A DNA stretch of 13,217 nucleotides from Kaftiobacterium sp035693805 (GTDB lineage Bacteria; Sysuimicrobiota; Sysuimicrobiia; Sysuimicrobiales; Kaftiobacteriaceae): positions 1-13,217 of the forward strand of contig DASSGA010000015.1 of NCBI GenBank assembly GCA_035693805.1. Reading direction: 5' to 3'. The notes beneath the pieces are model-generated. The model saw nothing but the letters and a program-made list of their open reading frames with translations, made no database searches and was not told the origin of the DNA. Both the position numbers and the translations under genes were made by a program. Each line of letters begins with the position of its first letter. Positions within the stretch are counted from its first letter, which is position 1. Positions 1 through 6,902 of this stretch are shown piece by piece.

Positions 1-474
1 GCCCGCTCGCCCGCCGCCCGCGCCGCTCCCGCGCAGCAGTTCCTCCGCGGCGGCCCCGCGCCGGCCGCGGCCCCGCGGGCGTCCGGGTGCGCCGATGAGA
101 TCACCGCCGAAGAACTGGCGGAAGAACTCGCTGAACCCGCCGCCGAACAGATCCTCCATCCCTCCGGGGGAGCCCTCGAACGTCACCGTCCAACCGTCCG
201 GCGTCTGCCAGGTCCCCTGCCGGCCGAAGGCGCTCTGCCAGTCGACGCCGCCGCGCTGGTACACCTCGTACATCTGGTCGTACCGCGCGCGCTTCTGCGG
301 ATCGCCGAGGACCTGATAGGCCTCGTTGATCTCCTTGAACCGATCTTCGGCGCCCGTTGCTTTGTTGATGTCCGGATGGAACTGGCGCGCGAGCTTCCGG
401 AACGTGGCGCTGATCGCCTTCTGGTCGCTGCCGCGCTCGACCCCCAGGATCTTGTAGTAGTCCTTGAACTCCAT
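1..474 (-). CDS. dnaJ: DnaJ-family co-chaperone (Hsp40), N-terminal part, cut by window edge
   Basis: J-domain co-chaperone that delivers clients to DnaK and stimulates its ATPase in the cytosol. The visible 158 residues hold a complete J domain at about residues 4-68, with the invariant HPD at 33-35 following the ATFRKLARQF helix. A Gly/Phe-rich linker follows (about 99-125, with GGMEDLFGGGFSEFFRQFFGG-like character), then a low-complexity Arg/Gly stretch at the edge. The C-terminal half is outside the window, so I cannot tell whether a CxxCxGxG zinc-finger domain (class A) is present; the W-x-V-T-F-E-G linker style resembles zinc-less CbpA/class B proteins. The ATG lies one base after the grpE TAG and has no clear Shine-Dalgarno of its own, which suggests translational coupling. 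It is the last visible gene of the hspR-hsp20-dnaK-grpE-dnaJ operon. Confidence 0.93.
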   Translation of the reverse strand, partial: MEFKDYYKILGVERGSDQKAISATFRKLARQFHPDINKATGAEDRFKEINEAYQVLGDPQKRARYDQMYEVYQRGGVDWQSAFGRQGTWQTPDGWTVTFEGSPGGMEDLFGGGFSEFFRQFFGGDLIGAPGRPRGRGRRGAAAEELLRGSGAGGGRAG

Positions 475-475
475 G

Positions 476-1030
476 CTACTTGGCGACACGGACGCGCGCC
501 GGGCGCAGCATCTCGCCGTTCAGCAGATAGCCGCGCTGGATCTCCTCGACGACGGTGTCGGGGGCCGCGCCCAGGTCGCGGGCCGGGGCGACGTCGATCG
601 CCTCATGGACGCGCGGGTCGAACGGCTTTCCCCGTGCTTCGATCGGCCGGACCCCCATGTTGCGCAGCATGTCCATGACCTGGCGGTGGGTCATGCGGAT
701 CCCTTCCAGGACCGTCCCCGGCTCCGATGCGGCGCTGTGCTCCAGCGCCCGCTCGAGATTGTCCACCACGGCAAGAACGACCGAGAGCAGCGAGGTGCGC
801 ACGCGCTGCACCGCCTCATCCCGCTGCCGGACGGCCTGCTTCTTGTAGTTCTCCAGATCCGCGGCGGCATGGAGGAACTGCTGCCAGTTACGCTCGGCTT
901 CCGCCTTATAGCGGTCCGCCTGCGCCCGCAGCGCGGCGACGTCGTCGGTCAGCTCCGGCGCCCGCTGCTCCGGGGCCACCGCTTCGGGGCGGGACTCCTC
1001 GGCCGGCCGGTCAGAGTGCTCCTCGGTCAC
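476..1030 (-). CDS. grpE: GrpE nucleotide exchange factor of DnaK
   Basis: Releases ADP from DnaK and so resets the chaperone cycle. It acts as a cytosolic dimer. The 184 residues have the usual layout: an acidic disordered N-terminus (1-27), a long amphipathic helix likely to form the dimer coiled coil (about 28-80), and a C-terminal beta domain. The family signature is seen from GKPFDPRVHEAIDV (134-147) to the GYLLNGEMLRPARVRVAK end. The start is GTG at 1030-1028, which overlaps the dnaK stop as GTGA; AAGGA about 9 bases upstream can serve as ribosome site. Length and motif order are normal for the family. The GTGA overlap with dnaK and the 1-base gap to dnaJ indicate one polycistronic message with coupled translation. 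Confidence 0.96.
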   Translation of the reverse strand: MTEEHSDRPAEESRPEAVAPEQRAPELTDDVAALRAQADRYKAEAERNWQQFLHAAADLENYKKQAVRQRDEAVQRVRTSLLSVVLAVVDNLERALEHSAASEPGTVLEGIRMTHRQVMDMLRNMGVRPIEARGKPFDPRVHEAIDVAPARDLGAAPDTVVEEIQRGYLLNGEMLRPARVRVAK

Positions 1031-2946
1031 GGCTTCTCGTCCTTCTGCTTGTAGTCAACGTCGATGACCTCGTCAGTTGCCTTAGCCTCTCCGCCCTGGG
1101 GCGGCGCGCCCCCGGGTGATCCCCCGCCGGGGCTGCCGGCCGCAGCCTTCGCGTACATCGCCTCCGCCAGCTTGTGGCTCGCCTGCTGGAGCTCCTCGAC
1201 GGCGCCAGAGATCTTCGTCGCGTCGCCCTGGGCGATCGCATCCTTCAGCGCCTTGAGCTTCGCCTCCACCTGCGCGCGCTCGTCGGCGCTGATCTTCTCC
1301 CCGACGTCTTTCAGCATGCGGTCGGTCTGGTACACGAGCGTGTCGGCGCGGTTACGGATCTCGGCTTCCTCGCGCTTGCGGCGGTCTTCCTCCGCGAACC
1401 GCTCCGCTTCCTTGACCATCTTGTCCACCTCGTCCTTGGACAGGGTAGACGTCCCCGTGATCTTGATCGACTGCTCGCGGCCGGTCGCGGTGTCCCGCGC
1501 CTTGGCATCGAGGATGCCGTTGGCGTCGATGTCGAACGTGACCTCGATCTTGGGCACCCCGCGCGGCGCCCCGGGGATGCCATCCAGGATGAAGCGCCCC
1601 AGCGTGCGGTTATCGCGGGCCATCTGCCGCTCCCCTTGCAGGACGTGGATCTCAACCTGCGTCTGGCCGTCCTGGGCGGTGGTGAAGACCTCGCTCTTGC
1701 GCGTGGGAATCGTGGTGTTCCGCGGGATGAGTGGGGTCATCACCCCGCCCAGCGTCTCCACGCCCAGCGAGAGCGGCGTCACGTCGAGCAGCACGACCTC
1801 GCGCACCGTGCCGGCGAGCACGCCCGCCTGGATCGCGGCGCCGACCGCCACGACCTCATCCGGGTGCACTTCCTTGTTGGGCTCCCGGCCGGTCAGCCGC
1901 CGCACGAGCTCCTGGATCATCGGCATGCGCGTCGCGCCGCCCACCAGAATCACCTGGTCGAGATCCTTCTCCGTCATCTTCGCGTCGGCCAGGGCCTGCT
2001 TGAACGGCCCGATGCAGCGCTCGACCAGGCCGGCCGTCATCTCCTCGAACTTCGCGCGGGTCAGGACGTAATCGAGGTGCTTCGGCCCGCTCGCGTCGGC
2101 AGTGATGAAGGGGAGGTTGATCGTCGTCTGCGTCACGGTGCTGAGCTCCACCTTGGCGCGCTCCGATGCCTCCCGCAGCCGCTGGAGGGCCTGGCGGTCC
2201 TGCCGCAGGTCGATGCCGTTCTCCCGCTTGAACTGGTCGGCGAGCCAGTTCACGACACGCTCGTCCCAGTCGTCGCCGCCGAGATGCGTGTCCCCGTTCG
2301 TCGCCTTGACCTCGAAGACGCCCTCGCCGATCTCCAGGACCGTGACGTCAAAGGTGCCGCCGCCGAGGTCGAAGACCAGGACGGTCTCGGCGCCCTTCTT
2401 GTCCAGGCCGTAGGCCAGCGCTGACGCGGTCGGCTCGTTGATGATGCGCAGCACCTTCAAGCCGGCGATCTCGCCGGCGTTCTTCGTCGCCGTGCGCTGC
2501 GCGTCGTTGAAGTAGGCCGGGACGGTGATCACGGCCTCGACGATCTTGTCGCCGAGATACGCCTCGGCGTCGGCCTTCAGCTTCTGCAGGATCATCGCGG
2601 ATATCTCTTCGGGCGTGAACGCCTTGCCGGGGGCGGGGAGCCGCACCGTGGCCATCCCGTTCGCGCCTTCCTCGACGCGATAGGGGACCATCTTCCGCTC
2701 GGTCTCCACCTCCGCGACCCGGCGCCCCATGAACCGCTTGATCGAGTACACGGTGTTCTCGGGGTTCAGGATCGCCTGGCGCTTGGCCATCTGGCCGACC
2801 AGGCGCTCGCCGGTCTTCGTGAAGGCGACGACCGACGGCGTGAGGCGGCTCCCCTCCGCGTTGGGGATGACCTGCGGCTCCCCGCCGATCACCACCGCGA
2901 TGACAGAGTTGGTCGTGCCCAGATCGATGCCGACAACCTTGGGCAT
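1027..2946 (-). CDS. dnaK: Hsp70 chaperone DnaK
   Basis: ATP-dependent chaperone that binds and releases unfolded segments, working with DnaJ and GrpE. The 639-residue protein is full length. The three Hsp70 signatures are visible: IDLGTTNS (7-14), the phosphate-binding VFDLGGGTFDV (191-201) and ILVGGATRMPMIQELVRR (333-350). The interdomain linker VVLLDVTPLSLG is at 384-395, followed by the substrate-binding beta domain and helical lid (about 500-600). A Gly/Pro-rich tail leads to an acidic EVIDVDY near the C-terminus, a variant of the usual EEVDADF type end. The ATG at 2946 is preceded by GAGGAG with about 9-10 bases of spacing. Hsp20 lies 32 bases upstream and grpE overlaps its stop. No CIRCE element is seen near it; control probably comes from HspR at the operon head. 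Confidence 0.98.
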   Translation of the reverse strand: MPKVVGIDLGTTNSVIAVVIGGEPQVIPNAEGSRLTPSVVAFTKTGERLVGQMAKRQAILNPENTVYSIKRFMGRRVAEVETERKMVPYRVEEGANGMATVRLPAPGKAFTPEEISAMILQKLKADAEAYLGDKIVEAVITVPAYFNDAQRTATKNAGEIAGLKVLRIINEPTASALAYGLDKKGAETVLVFDLGGGTFDVTVLEIGEGVFEVKATNGDTHLGGDDWDERVVNWLADQFKRENGIDLRQDRQALQRLREASERAKVELSTVTQTTINLPFITADASGPKHLDYVLTRAKFEEMTAGLVERCIGPFKQALADAKMTEKDLDQVILVGGATRMPMIQELVRRLTGREPNKEVHPDEVVAVGAAIQAGVLAGTVREVVLLDVTPLSLGVETLGGVMTPLIPRNTTIPTRKSEVFTTAQDGQTQVEIHVLQGERQMARDNRTLGRFILDGIPGAPRGVPKIEVTFDIDANGILDAKARDTATGREQSIKITGTSTLSKDEVDKMVKEAERFAEEDRRKREEAEIRNRADTLVYQTDRMLKDVGEKISADERAQVEAKLKALKDAIAQGDATKISGAVEELQQASHKLAEAMYAKAAAGSPGGGSPGGAPPQGGEAKATDEVIDVDYKQKDEKP

Positions 2947-2978
2947 GTCAGTTGACTCCTCTCGATCTGCGGCGGGAC

Positions 2979-3428
2979 TTACTCGCCGACCTCGACCTTG
3001 ACGGTCTTGGGCTTGGCCCGCTCGCTCTTCGGCACCCGGATCTCCAGGATGCCGTTCCTGTAGGACGCCTTCGCCTGGTCACCGTGCACGCCCGCGGGGA
3101 GCGCGATCGACCGGATGAACGCGCCGTGGCGCAGCTCGCGCCGGTAGTAGTTGCGCCGGCGATCCTCCTGCTCGGTCTTCGCCTCGCCCTTGATGGTCAG
3201 CGTGTCCTGCGTCACGGTGAGCTCGACCTGGTTGGGGTCGATACCCGGCAGCTCCGCCCGGATCACGACGTCCCCCTCGGTCTCGTAGGCCTCGATCGCG
3301 GGCTGCCAGACCACCGGCGCGAGCCGGCCCCGCTCGGGGCGATGCGTGAAGAATTCGTCGAACAGCTTATCCATCGACTCCCGCAGCGACGCGAGGTCGT
3401 CAAACGGGTCCCAGCGAATCAGACTCAT
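2979..3428 (-). CDS. hsp20: Small heat shock protein, Hsp20/alpha-crystallin family
   Basis: ATP-independent holdase that binds aggregating proteins and hands them to DnaK. The 149 residues contain a short N-terminal arm opening with MSLIRWDPFDDLASL, an alpha-crystallin domain at about 43-134 (AELPGIDPNQVEL, then the conserved NGILEIRVPK end at 125-134), and a short tail with V-x-V hydrophobics (KTVKVEV) in the place of the IxI anchoring motif. The ATG overlaps the hspR stop as ATGA and is preceded by a perfect AAGGAGG eight bases upstream, so the start is secure. It is the second gene of the chaperone operon, between the repressor and dnaK; in many bacteria hsp20 sits in a separate unit. Confidence 0.96.
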   Translation of the reverse strand: MSLIRWDPFDDLASLRESMDKLFDEFFTHRPERGRLAPVVWQPAIEAYETEGDVVIRAELPGIDPNQVELTVTQDTLTIKGEAKTEQEDRRRNYYRRELRHGAFIRSIALPAGVHGDQAKASYRNGILEIRVPKSERAKPKTVKVEVGE

Positions 3429-3742
3429 CGGTCTCGCCTCCTTCGGATCGTTCGTTCAAACACCCAGCTCATCGAATTCCGCGACCCGCGGAACTCCATG
3501 CGCTCATAGACCTCCAGCAGCACCCGCACCCCGGCCAGGTTGAGCCCCAGGCCCTGTGTGAGATGCCGGATGAGGCGGACGCGCTCCAGGTCCCGATCGG
3601 AGTACAGGCGCGAGTTGTTGCGGCGGGCCGGCTGCACGAGGCCCTTTTCCTCGTAGATGCGCAGGGTGCGCGGGTGCAGGCCCGCGAGGTCGGCCGCGAT
3701 ACTGATCACGTAGACGGGGCGATCGTCCCGGCGCTGCTTCAC
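3425..3742 (-). CDS. hspR: HspR-type MerR-family heat shock repressor
   Basis: Probable transcriptional repressor of the chaperone operon. The 105 residues hold a MerR helix-turn-helix and wing at about 10-78: YVISIAADLAGLHPRTLRIY (11-30), EEKGLVQPARRNNSRLYSDRDLERV, then HLTQGLGLNLAGVRVLLEV. The YVIS-x-AA-x-LAG-x-H-x-x-TLR-x-Y and LNLAGV patterns are those of HspR rather than metal-sensing MerR proteins, and no effector-binding cysteines follow. The basic tail ends RTIRRRRDR. I chose the GTG at 3742 because GGAGGT lies six bases upstream and because longer in-frame starts would fall inside the promoter and inverted repeat. It overlaps hsp20 by ATGA. HspR proteins are known to use DnaK as co-repressor; that it does so here is inferred. 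Confidence 0.92.
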   Translation of the reverse strand: MKQRRDDRPVYVISIAADLAGLHPRTLRIYEEKGLVQPARRNNSRLYSDRDLERVRLIRHLTQGLGLNLAGVRVLLEVYERMEFRGSRNSMSWVFERTIRRRRDR

Positions 3743-3748
3743 GCCACC

Positions 3749-3754
3749 ACCTCC
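3749..3754 (-). promoter_or_regulatory. Shine-Dalgarno GGAGGT that fixes the hspR start
   Basis: GGAGGT on the minus strand, six bases before the GTG at 3742-3740. It supports this GTG over the in-frame ATG codons further upstream, which overlap the -10 region and operator and lack a ribosome site. Confidence 0.75.
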
Positions 3755-3764
3755 GGCACCCTTC

Positions 3765-3793
3765 ACGATAATCATTGACATGATGGCTGTCAA
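3765..3793 (-). promoter_or_regulatory. Putative sigma70-type promoter of the hspR-hsp20-dnaK-grpE-dnaJ operon
   Basis: On the minus strand a perfect -35 TTGACA (3793-3788) is followed, after exactly 17 bases, by TATCGT (3770-3765), which matches TATAAT at four positions including TA at the start and the final T. Transcription would begin near 3758, leaving a leader of only about 15 bases that begins next to the Shine-Dalgarno. The -35 and most of the spacer lie in the inverted repeat at 3774-3794, so a bound repressor would block polymerase. Confidence 0.65.
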
Positions 3794-3794
3794 G
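3774..3794. promoter_or_regulatory. HAIR-like inverted repeat, candidate HspR operator
   Basis: ATTGACA-N7-TGTCAAG on the plus strand: perfect 6-base arms TTGACA/TGTCAA separated by seven bases, with a mismatch in the seventh outer pair. The known HAIR element for HspR is CTTGAGT-N7-ACTCAAG. Read on the minus strand this site is CTTGACA-N7-TGTCAAT, so the arm length, the spacer of seven and the CTTGA core agree, while the two inner bases of each arm differ. Its place over the -35 of an operon whose first gene is an HspR-type protein supports the assignment. The symmetric TTGACA hexamers could also simply be promoter elements. Confidence 0.65.
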
Positions 3795-3896
3795 AACCTT
3801 ACCAATGGCATTGTCATGGGGGGTGGCGGGACGGCAGCGGGGCGGAATACAATGGCGGCGGGGCAGCGTTCCAGGGACGGAGGTCGGCACAGAGGC

Positions 3897-4814
3897 ATGC
3901 GCACCGTCATTATCCTCGGCTCGGGGCCGGCGGGCCTCACCGCCGCCATCTACGCCACCCGGGCCGGGCTGCACCCGCTGGTCGCCTCCGGCGCCGAAGC
4001 CGGCGGCCAGCTCATGCTCACCACGGAGGTGGAGAACTACCCCGGCTTCGCCGATCCCGTCCTGGGTCCCGACCTTATCGCGGCGATGCGCGCCCAGGCC
4101 GAGCGGATCGGCGCCGAGTTCGTCGCCGAGGACGCCGCCGCCGTGGACCTGTCCAGCCGCCCGTTCACGGTCACGCTCCAGTCCGGGGAGCGGCACGACA
4201 CGCAGGCCCTCATTGCCGCCACCGGGGCGAAGGCCAAGCTCCTCGGCCTGCCCGGCGAGCAGCGGCTGATCGGGCGCGGGGTGAGCACCTGCGCGACCTG
4301 TGACGGCTTCTTCTTCCGCAACCGCGACGTGGTCGTGGTCGGGGGCGGCGATACCGCGATGGAAGAGGCCCTCTACCTGGCGAAGCTGGCGAAGTCCGTG
4401 ACGGTCGTCCACCGCCGGGATCATCTCCGCGCCAGCAAGATCATGCAGCAGCGGGCGCTGGACCATGAGAAGATCGACTTCGTCTGGAACGCGGTGGTCG
4501 CGGACATCCTCGGGGACGGCAAGGTCAGCGGCGTCACCCTGCGCGATGTGCTCAGCGGTCAGATCGCCACGCGCCCCGTGGACGGCGTGTTCGTCGCCAT
4601 CGGGCACAAGCCCAACACCGACCTGTTCGCCGGGCAGCTGCGGATGGATGAGAACGGCTACATCATCCGGGTGCGGCGGTCGATGACGAGCGTCGAAGGC
4701 GTCTTCGTTGCCGGGGACGTCCACGACCACACCTACCGCCAGGCGGTGACCGCCGCGGGCTACGGCTGCGAGGCGGCGATCGACGCCGAGCGCTGGCTCA
4801 CCGCACAGGGGTAA
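3897..4814 (+). CDS. trxB: Thioredoxin reductase (NADPH), low-molecular-weight type
   Basis: FAD enzyme that passes electrons from NADPH to thioredoxin. The 305 residues show the FAD-binding GSGPAGLTAA (8-17), AGGQLMLTTEVENYPGF (35-51), the redox-active CATC (Cys132 and Cys135), the NADPH-binding GGGDTAMEEA (149-158) with HRRD-x-LRAS (172-180), whose arginines favour NADPH over NADH, and the C-terminal FAD motif GDVHDHTYRQ (273-282). I chose the ATG at 3897, directly before the Rossmann strand RTVIILG; GGAGGT lies 12 bases upstream, a rather long spacing. In-frame ATGs further upstream (3852, 3780) would add low-complexity sequence and overlap the operator. It is the only plus-strand gene of the window, divergent from hspR and ending 13 bases from the convergent thioredoxin gene. 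Confidence 0.95.
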   Translation: MRTVIILGSGPAGLTAAIYATRAGLHPLVASGAEAGGQLMLTTEVENYPGFADPVLGPDLIAAMRAQAERIGAEFVAEDAAAVDLSSRPFTVTLQSGERHDTQALIAATGAKAKLLGLPGEQRLIGRGVSTCATCDGFFFRNRDVVVVGGGDTAMEEALYLAKLAKSVTVVHRRDHLRASKIMQQRALDHEKIDFVWNAVVADILGDGKVSGVTLRDVLSGQIATRPVDGVFVAIGHKPNTDLFAGQLRMDENGYIIRVRRSMTSVEGVFVAGDVHDHTYRQAVTAAGYGCEAAIDAERWLTAQG

Positions 4815-4827
4815 GGCCCGGGGCCCG

Positions 4828-5166
4828 TCAACTCACCTTCGCGCCCACCACCTGCTCGATCCGCTTCTTCAGCTCCTGCTTCGGCATGTAGCCGACGAGC
4901 CGCTCCACGAGCTGACCGCCCTTGAAGAGGCCCAGGGTCGGGATGCTCATCACGCCGTAGCGGTACGCCAGGTTGTTGTTCTCGTCCACGTCCACCTTGA
5001 CGACCTTCAGGCGTCCCTCAAACTCGCCCGCCAGGTCCTCGACGATCGGCGCAATCATCCGGCACGGCCCGCACCACTCCGCCCAGAAATCGACCAGCAC
5101 CGGCACGTCGCTCGCGATGACCTGCGCGTCGAAATCCATCTCACTGACCGGTATCGCCTTGCCCAT
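4828..5166 (-). CDS. trxA: Thioredoxin
   Basis: Small cytosolic dithiol protein that reduces disulfides in client enzymes and is recycled by the neighbouring thioredoxin reductase. The 112 residues contain the full fold: FWAEWCGPCRMIAP with the active-site pair Cys32/Cys35, the KVDVDEN strand (about 57-63), the cis-proline loop MSIPT (Pro76), and the C-terminal helix PKQELKKRIEQVV. Length is typical. The ATG at 5166 has GGAGGT seven bases upstream. The gene faces trxB tail to tail with only 13 bases between the stops, so the reductase and its substrate are adjacent but transcribed separately. A TATAAT at 5244-5239 is a candidate promoter; read-through from the phosphate permease gene is also possible. 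Confidence 0.97.
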   Translation of the reverse strand: MGKAIPVSEMDFDAQVIASDVPVLVDFWAEWCGPCRMIAPIVEDLAGEFEGRLKVVKVDVDENNNLAYRYGVMSIPTLGLFKGGQLVERLVGYMPKQELKKRIEQVVGAKVS

Positions 5167-5238
5167 TCCGATGACCTCCAGCCCCTATTGCCCGGCAGGC
5201 CCAGGAACGTCACCGGGCCCAGGGCCTCTTCCCACCGC

Positions 5239-5244
5239 ATTATA
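5239..5244 (-). promoter_or_regulatory. Candidate -10 element of trxA
   Basis: A perfect TATAAT on the minus strand, just after the PiT stop codon and about 73 bases before the trxA ATG. No good -35 is seen at 16-18 bases (CTCCTG at 17), and there is no TG extension, so this is only a suggestion. The leader would be about 65 bases. Confidence 0.45.
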
Positions 5245-5246
5245 CG

Positions 5247-6242
5247 CTAGAAGAACAGCCGCAGGAGAAAGGTCGCCGCCGCGGCGATGGCCGCGCAGGC
5301 CGGAAAGGTCAGCACCCACGCCGTGACAATCTCCAGCCCCACCCCCCAGCGGACCGCGGAGAGACGCCGCACCGCCCCGACGCCCATGATCGCGGTGTTG
5401 ATGGTATGGGTGGTGCTGACCGGAATCCCCAGCCGCGTGGCCAGCTCGATCGCCGACGCCGCGGCCGTTTCCGCGGCGAACCCCTGATACGGCTCGAGCT
5501 TGGTCAGGCGCAGGCCCATCGTGTGCACGATGCGCCAGCCCCCGATCGCCGTGCCCAGCCCCATGGTCAGCGCGCAGAGGACGATGACCCACAGCGGGAT
5601 CCGGAACTCGGGGATCACGCCGCCCAGCATCAGCGCGAGCGTGAAGACGCCGATGAACTTCTGGCCGTCGTTCGTGCCGTGGCTGAAGGCCATGAACGCC
5701 GCGGAGAAGACTTGCAGCCGGCCGAAGAGCCGCCGGGCCCGGCTCAACGGCGTGCGGCGGAACAGCCACGAGATGGCGAGCATGAGGGCGAAGCCGCCCC
5801 CGAAGCCGAGCACGGTCGAGAACCCCAGGCCGATGAGGACCTTGCGCCAGCCCTCCCACTGCAGGACCTGCGGCCCTGCGGTGACGAGCCCCGCGCCGGC
5901 GAGCGCCGCGACCAGGGCGTGGCTCTCGCTGGTCGGCAGCCCGCGCATCCAGGCGAGCATGCTCCAGATCACGATGGCGAGCATCGCCGCGGCGATCGTC
6001 ACGGTGTTGATGGTCTCCGGGTCCACGATCCCCTTGCCGATGGTCGCCGCCACGGCGGTGCCGGCCATCGTACCGACGATGTTCAGCGCCGTGGCCATGG
6101 CCAGGGCAAGGCCGGGCGTGAGGACCCGCGTACTGACGACCGTGGCGATAGCGTTGGGCGCGTCGGTCCAGCCGTTCACAAACTCGGCGGCGAGGACGAG
6201 CAGGAGGACGGGGATGAGCCCCGCGGGGACGACGGCCGGCAT
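5247..6242 (-). CDS. pit: Inorganic phosphate transporter, PiT family
   Basis: Membrane permease for phosphate (as metal-phosphate or cation symport). The 331 residues are almost wholly hydrophobic, with about ten likely membrane spans. Both PiT repeat signatures are present: FVNGWTDAPNAIATVVSTR (21-39; a form of GxNDxANA with T-D) and FSHGTNDGQKFIGV (186-199). The paired loops GLPTSESHAL (101-110) and GIPVSTTHT (272-280) are also typical. I chose the ATG at 6242, seven bases after the upstream stop; a GTG immediately before it in frame is possible. No clear Shine-Dalgarno is seen, so translation is probably coupled to the DUF47 gene. DUF47-PiT is a well-known gene pair. Substrate beyond phosphate cannot be settled from sequence. 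Confidence 0.93.
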   Translation of the reverse strand: MPAVVPAGLIPVLLLVLAAEFVNGWTDAPNAIATVVSTRVLTPGLALAMATALNIVGTMAGTAVAATIGKGIVDPETINTVTIAAAMLAIVIWSMLAWMRGLPTSESHALVAALAGAGLVTAGPQVLQWEGWRKVLIGLGFSTVLGFGGGFALMLAISWLFRRTPLSRARRLFGRLQVFSAAFMAFSHGTNDGQKFIGVFTLALMLGGVIPEFRIPLWVIVLCALTMGLGTAIGGWRIVHTMGLRLTKLEPYQGFAAETAAASAIELATRLGIPVSTTHTINTAIMGVGAVRRLSAVRWGVGLEIVTAWVLTFPACAAIAAAATFLLRLFF

Positions 6243-6249
6243 CACGCGC

Positions 6250-6864
6250 TCACATGTTCTTCGCGTGGATACTCTCGAGCACGTGCGCGACGTGCTCGCA
6301 CTGGTCGGTCGCCTCTTCGAGGGTCTCGTAGATCTCCTTCCACTTGATGACCTCGATGGGGTTCCCGTCCATGGCGAAGAGCTTCGCGATCGCGTCCCGC
6401 TGCACGTGATCGGCCAGGTTCTCGAGCCGGTTGATCTCATGCAGGTGGCCGGTCACACGGTCGAGCCGCTTGAGGTTGGCCATCGCCTCGACGATCGCCT
6501 CGCAGGCATGCACGATGATGTGCGCGAGCTCGCGGGCCTCCGGGGTGATCTCCGCCACATGGTACACGGCGATGCGGGATGAGGATGCTTCGATCCAGTC
6601 GATGACGTCGTCGAGCTGCTTGGCCAGATCGAAGATGTCCTCTCGGTCGAGGGGCGCCACGAAGGTGCGGTTCAACCGGTCGATGATGCCGTGGGTCAGA
6701 TCGTCGCCCTTGTCCTCGAGGGCCTTGATCTCCTCGGCGCGCTTCGCCACATCCTTGAAGTCGTCGAGGAAGACCTGGAGCTTCCGTGCCGCCTCGAGGA
6801 TGTTCTGGGCCGACTCAGTGAACAGGGTGAAGAACACTTCTTCCCGAGGGAGCAGGCGAACCAT
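6250..6864 (-). CDS. DUF47 / PhoU-like Pit accessory protein
   Basis: Soluble, all-helical PhoU-like protein thought to regulate the PiT permease encoded just downstream. The 204 residues begin MVRLLPREEVFFTLFTESAQ, the usual DUF47 opening, followed by helices with the E-x-x-K-x-x-E/D-D pattern typical of metal-coordinating PhoU bundles: RAEEIKALEDKGDDLTHGI, then REDIFDLAKQLDDVIDWIE, then HEINRLENLADHVQRDAI and WKEIYETLEEATDQCEHVAHVLE. The ATG at 6864 has GGAGGT five bases upstream; the reading frame stays open far upstream, but that extension is a shadow of the TPR gene in another frame. The PiT ATG follows its stop after seven bases. Regulation of transport is known for the family and inferred here from the pairing. 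Confidence 0.9.
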   Translation of the reverse strand: MVRLLPREEVFFTLFTESAQNILEAARKLQVFLDDFKDVAKRAEEIKALEDKGDDLTHGIIDRLNRTFVAPLDREDIFDLAKQLDDVIDWIEASSSRIAVYHVAEITPEARELAHIIVHACEAIVEAMANLKRLDRVTGHLHEINRLENLADHVQRDAIAKLFAMDGNPIEVIKWKEIYETLEEATDQCEHVAHVLESIHAKNM

Positions 6865-6902
6865 CTCAGACCTCCGGCGACCGTGATCCCGTTCTGCCCA
6901 TG

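Noticed and set aside
1174..2424. Long open frame (416 codons) on the plus strand, opposite dnaK
   Set aside because: Antisense shadow: GC-rich dnaK genes are well known to give long opposite-strand frames. No ribosome site, promoter or recognisable domain, and dnaK itself is unmistakable.
2947..3790. Search for a CIRCE element (TTAGCACTC-N9-GAGTGCTAA) before the chaperone genes
   Set aside because: Not found; an HspR-type repressor and HAIR-like repeat account for the control instead.
3504..4730. Open frame of 408 codons on the minus strand across hspR and trxB
   Set aside because: It runs antisense to trxB and out of frame through hspR; no domain features. Both overlapped genes are clear.
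4815..4827. GC-rich palindrome between the convergent trxB and trxA stops, as a bidirectional terminator
   Set aside because: The possible stem is only about 4 bases and there is no T-run on either side.
5167..5246. GGCCC...GGGCC repeats upstream of trxA as a terminator of pit
   Set aside because: Short stem with a loop of about 12 bases and no T-run; could be chance in GC-rich sequence.
6243..6440. Upstream extension of the PiT frame
   Set aside because: The frame is open but translates an Arg/Ser/Thr-rich shadow of DUF47; the permease homology begins at the ATG at 6242.
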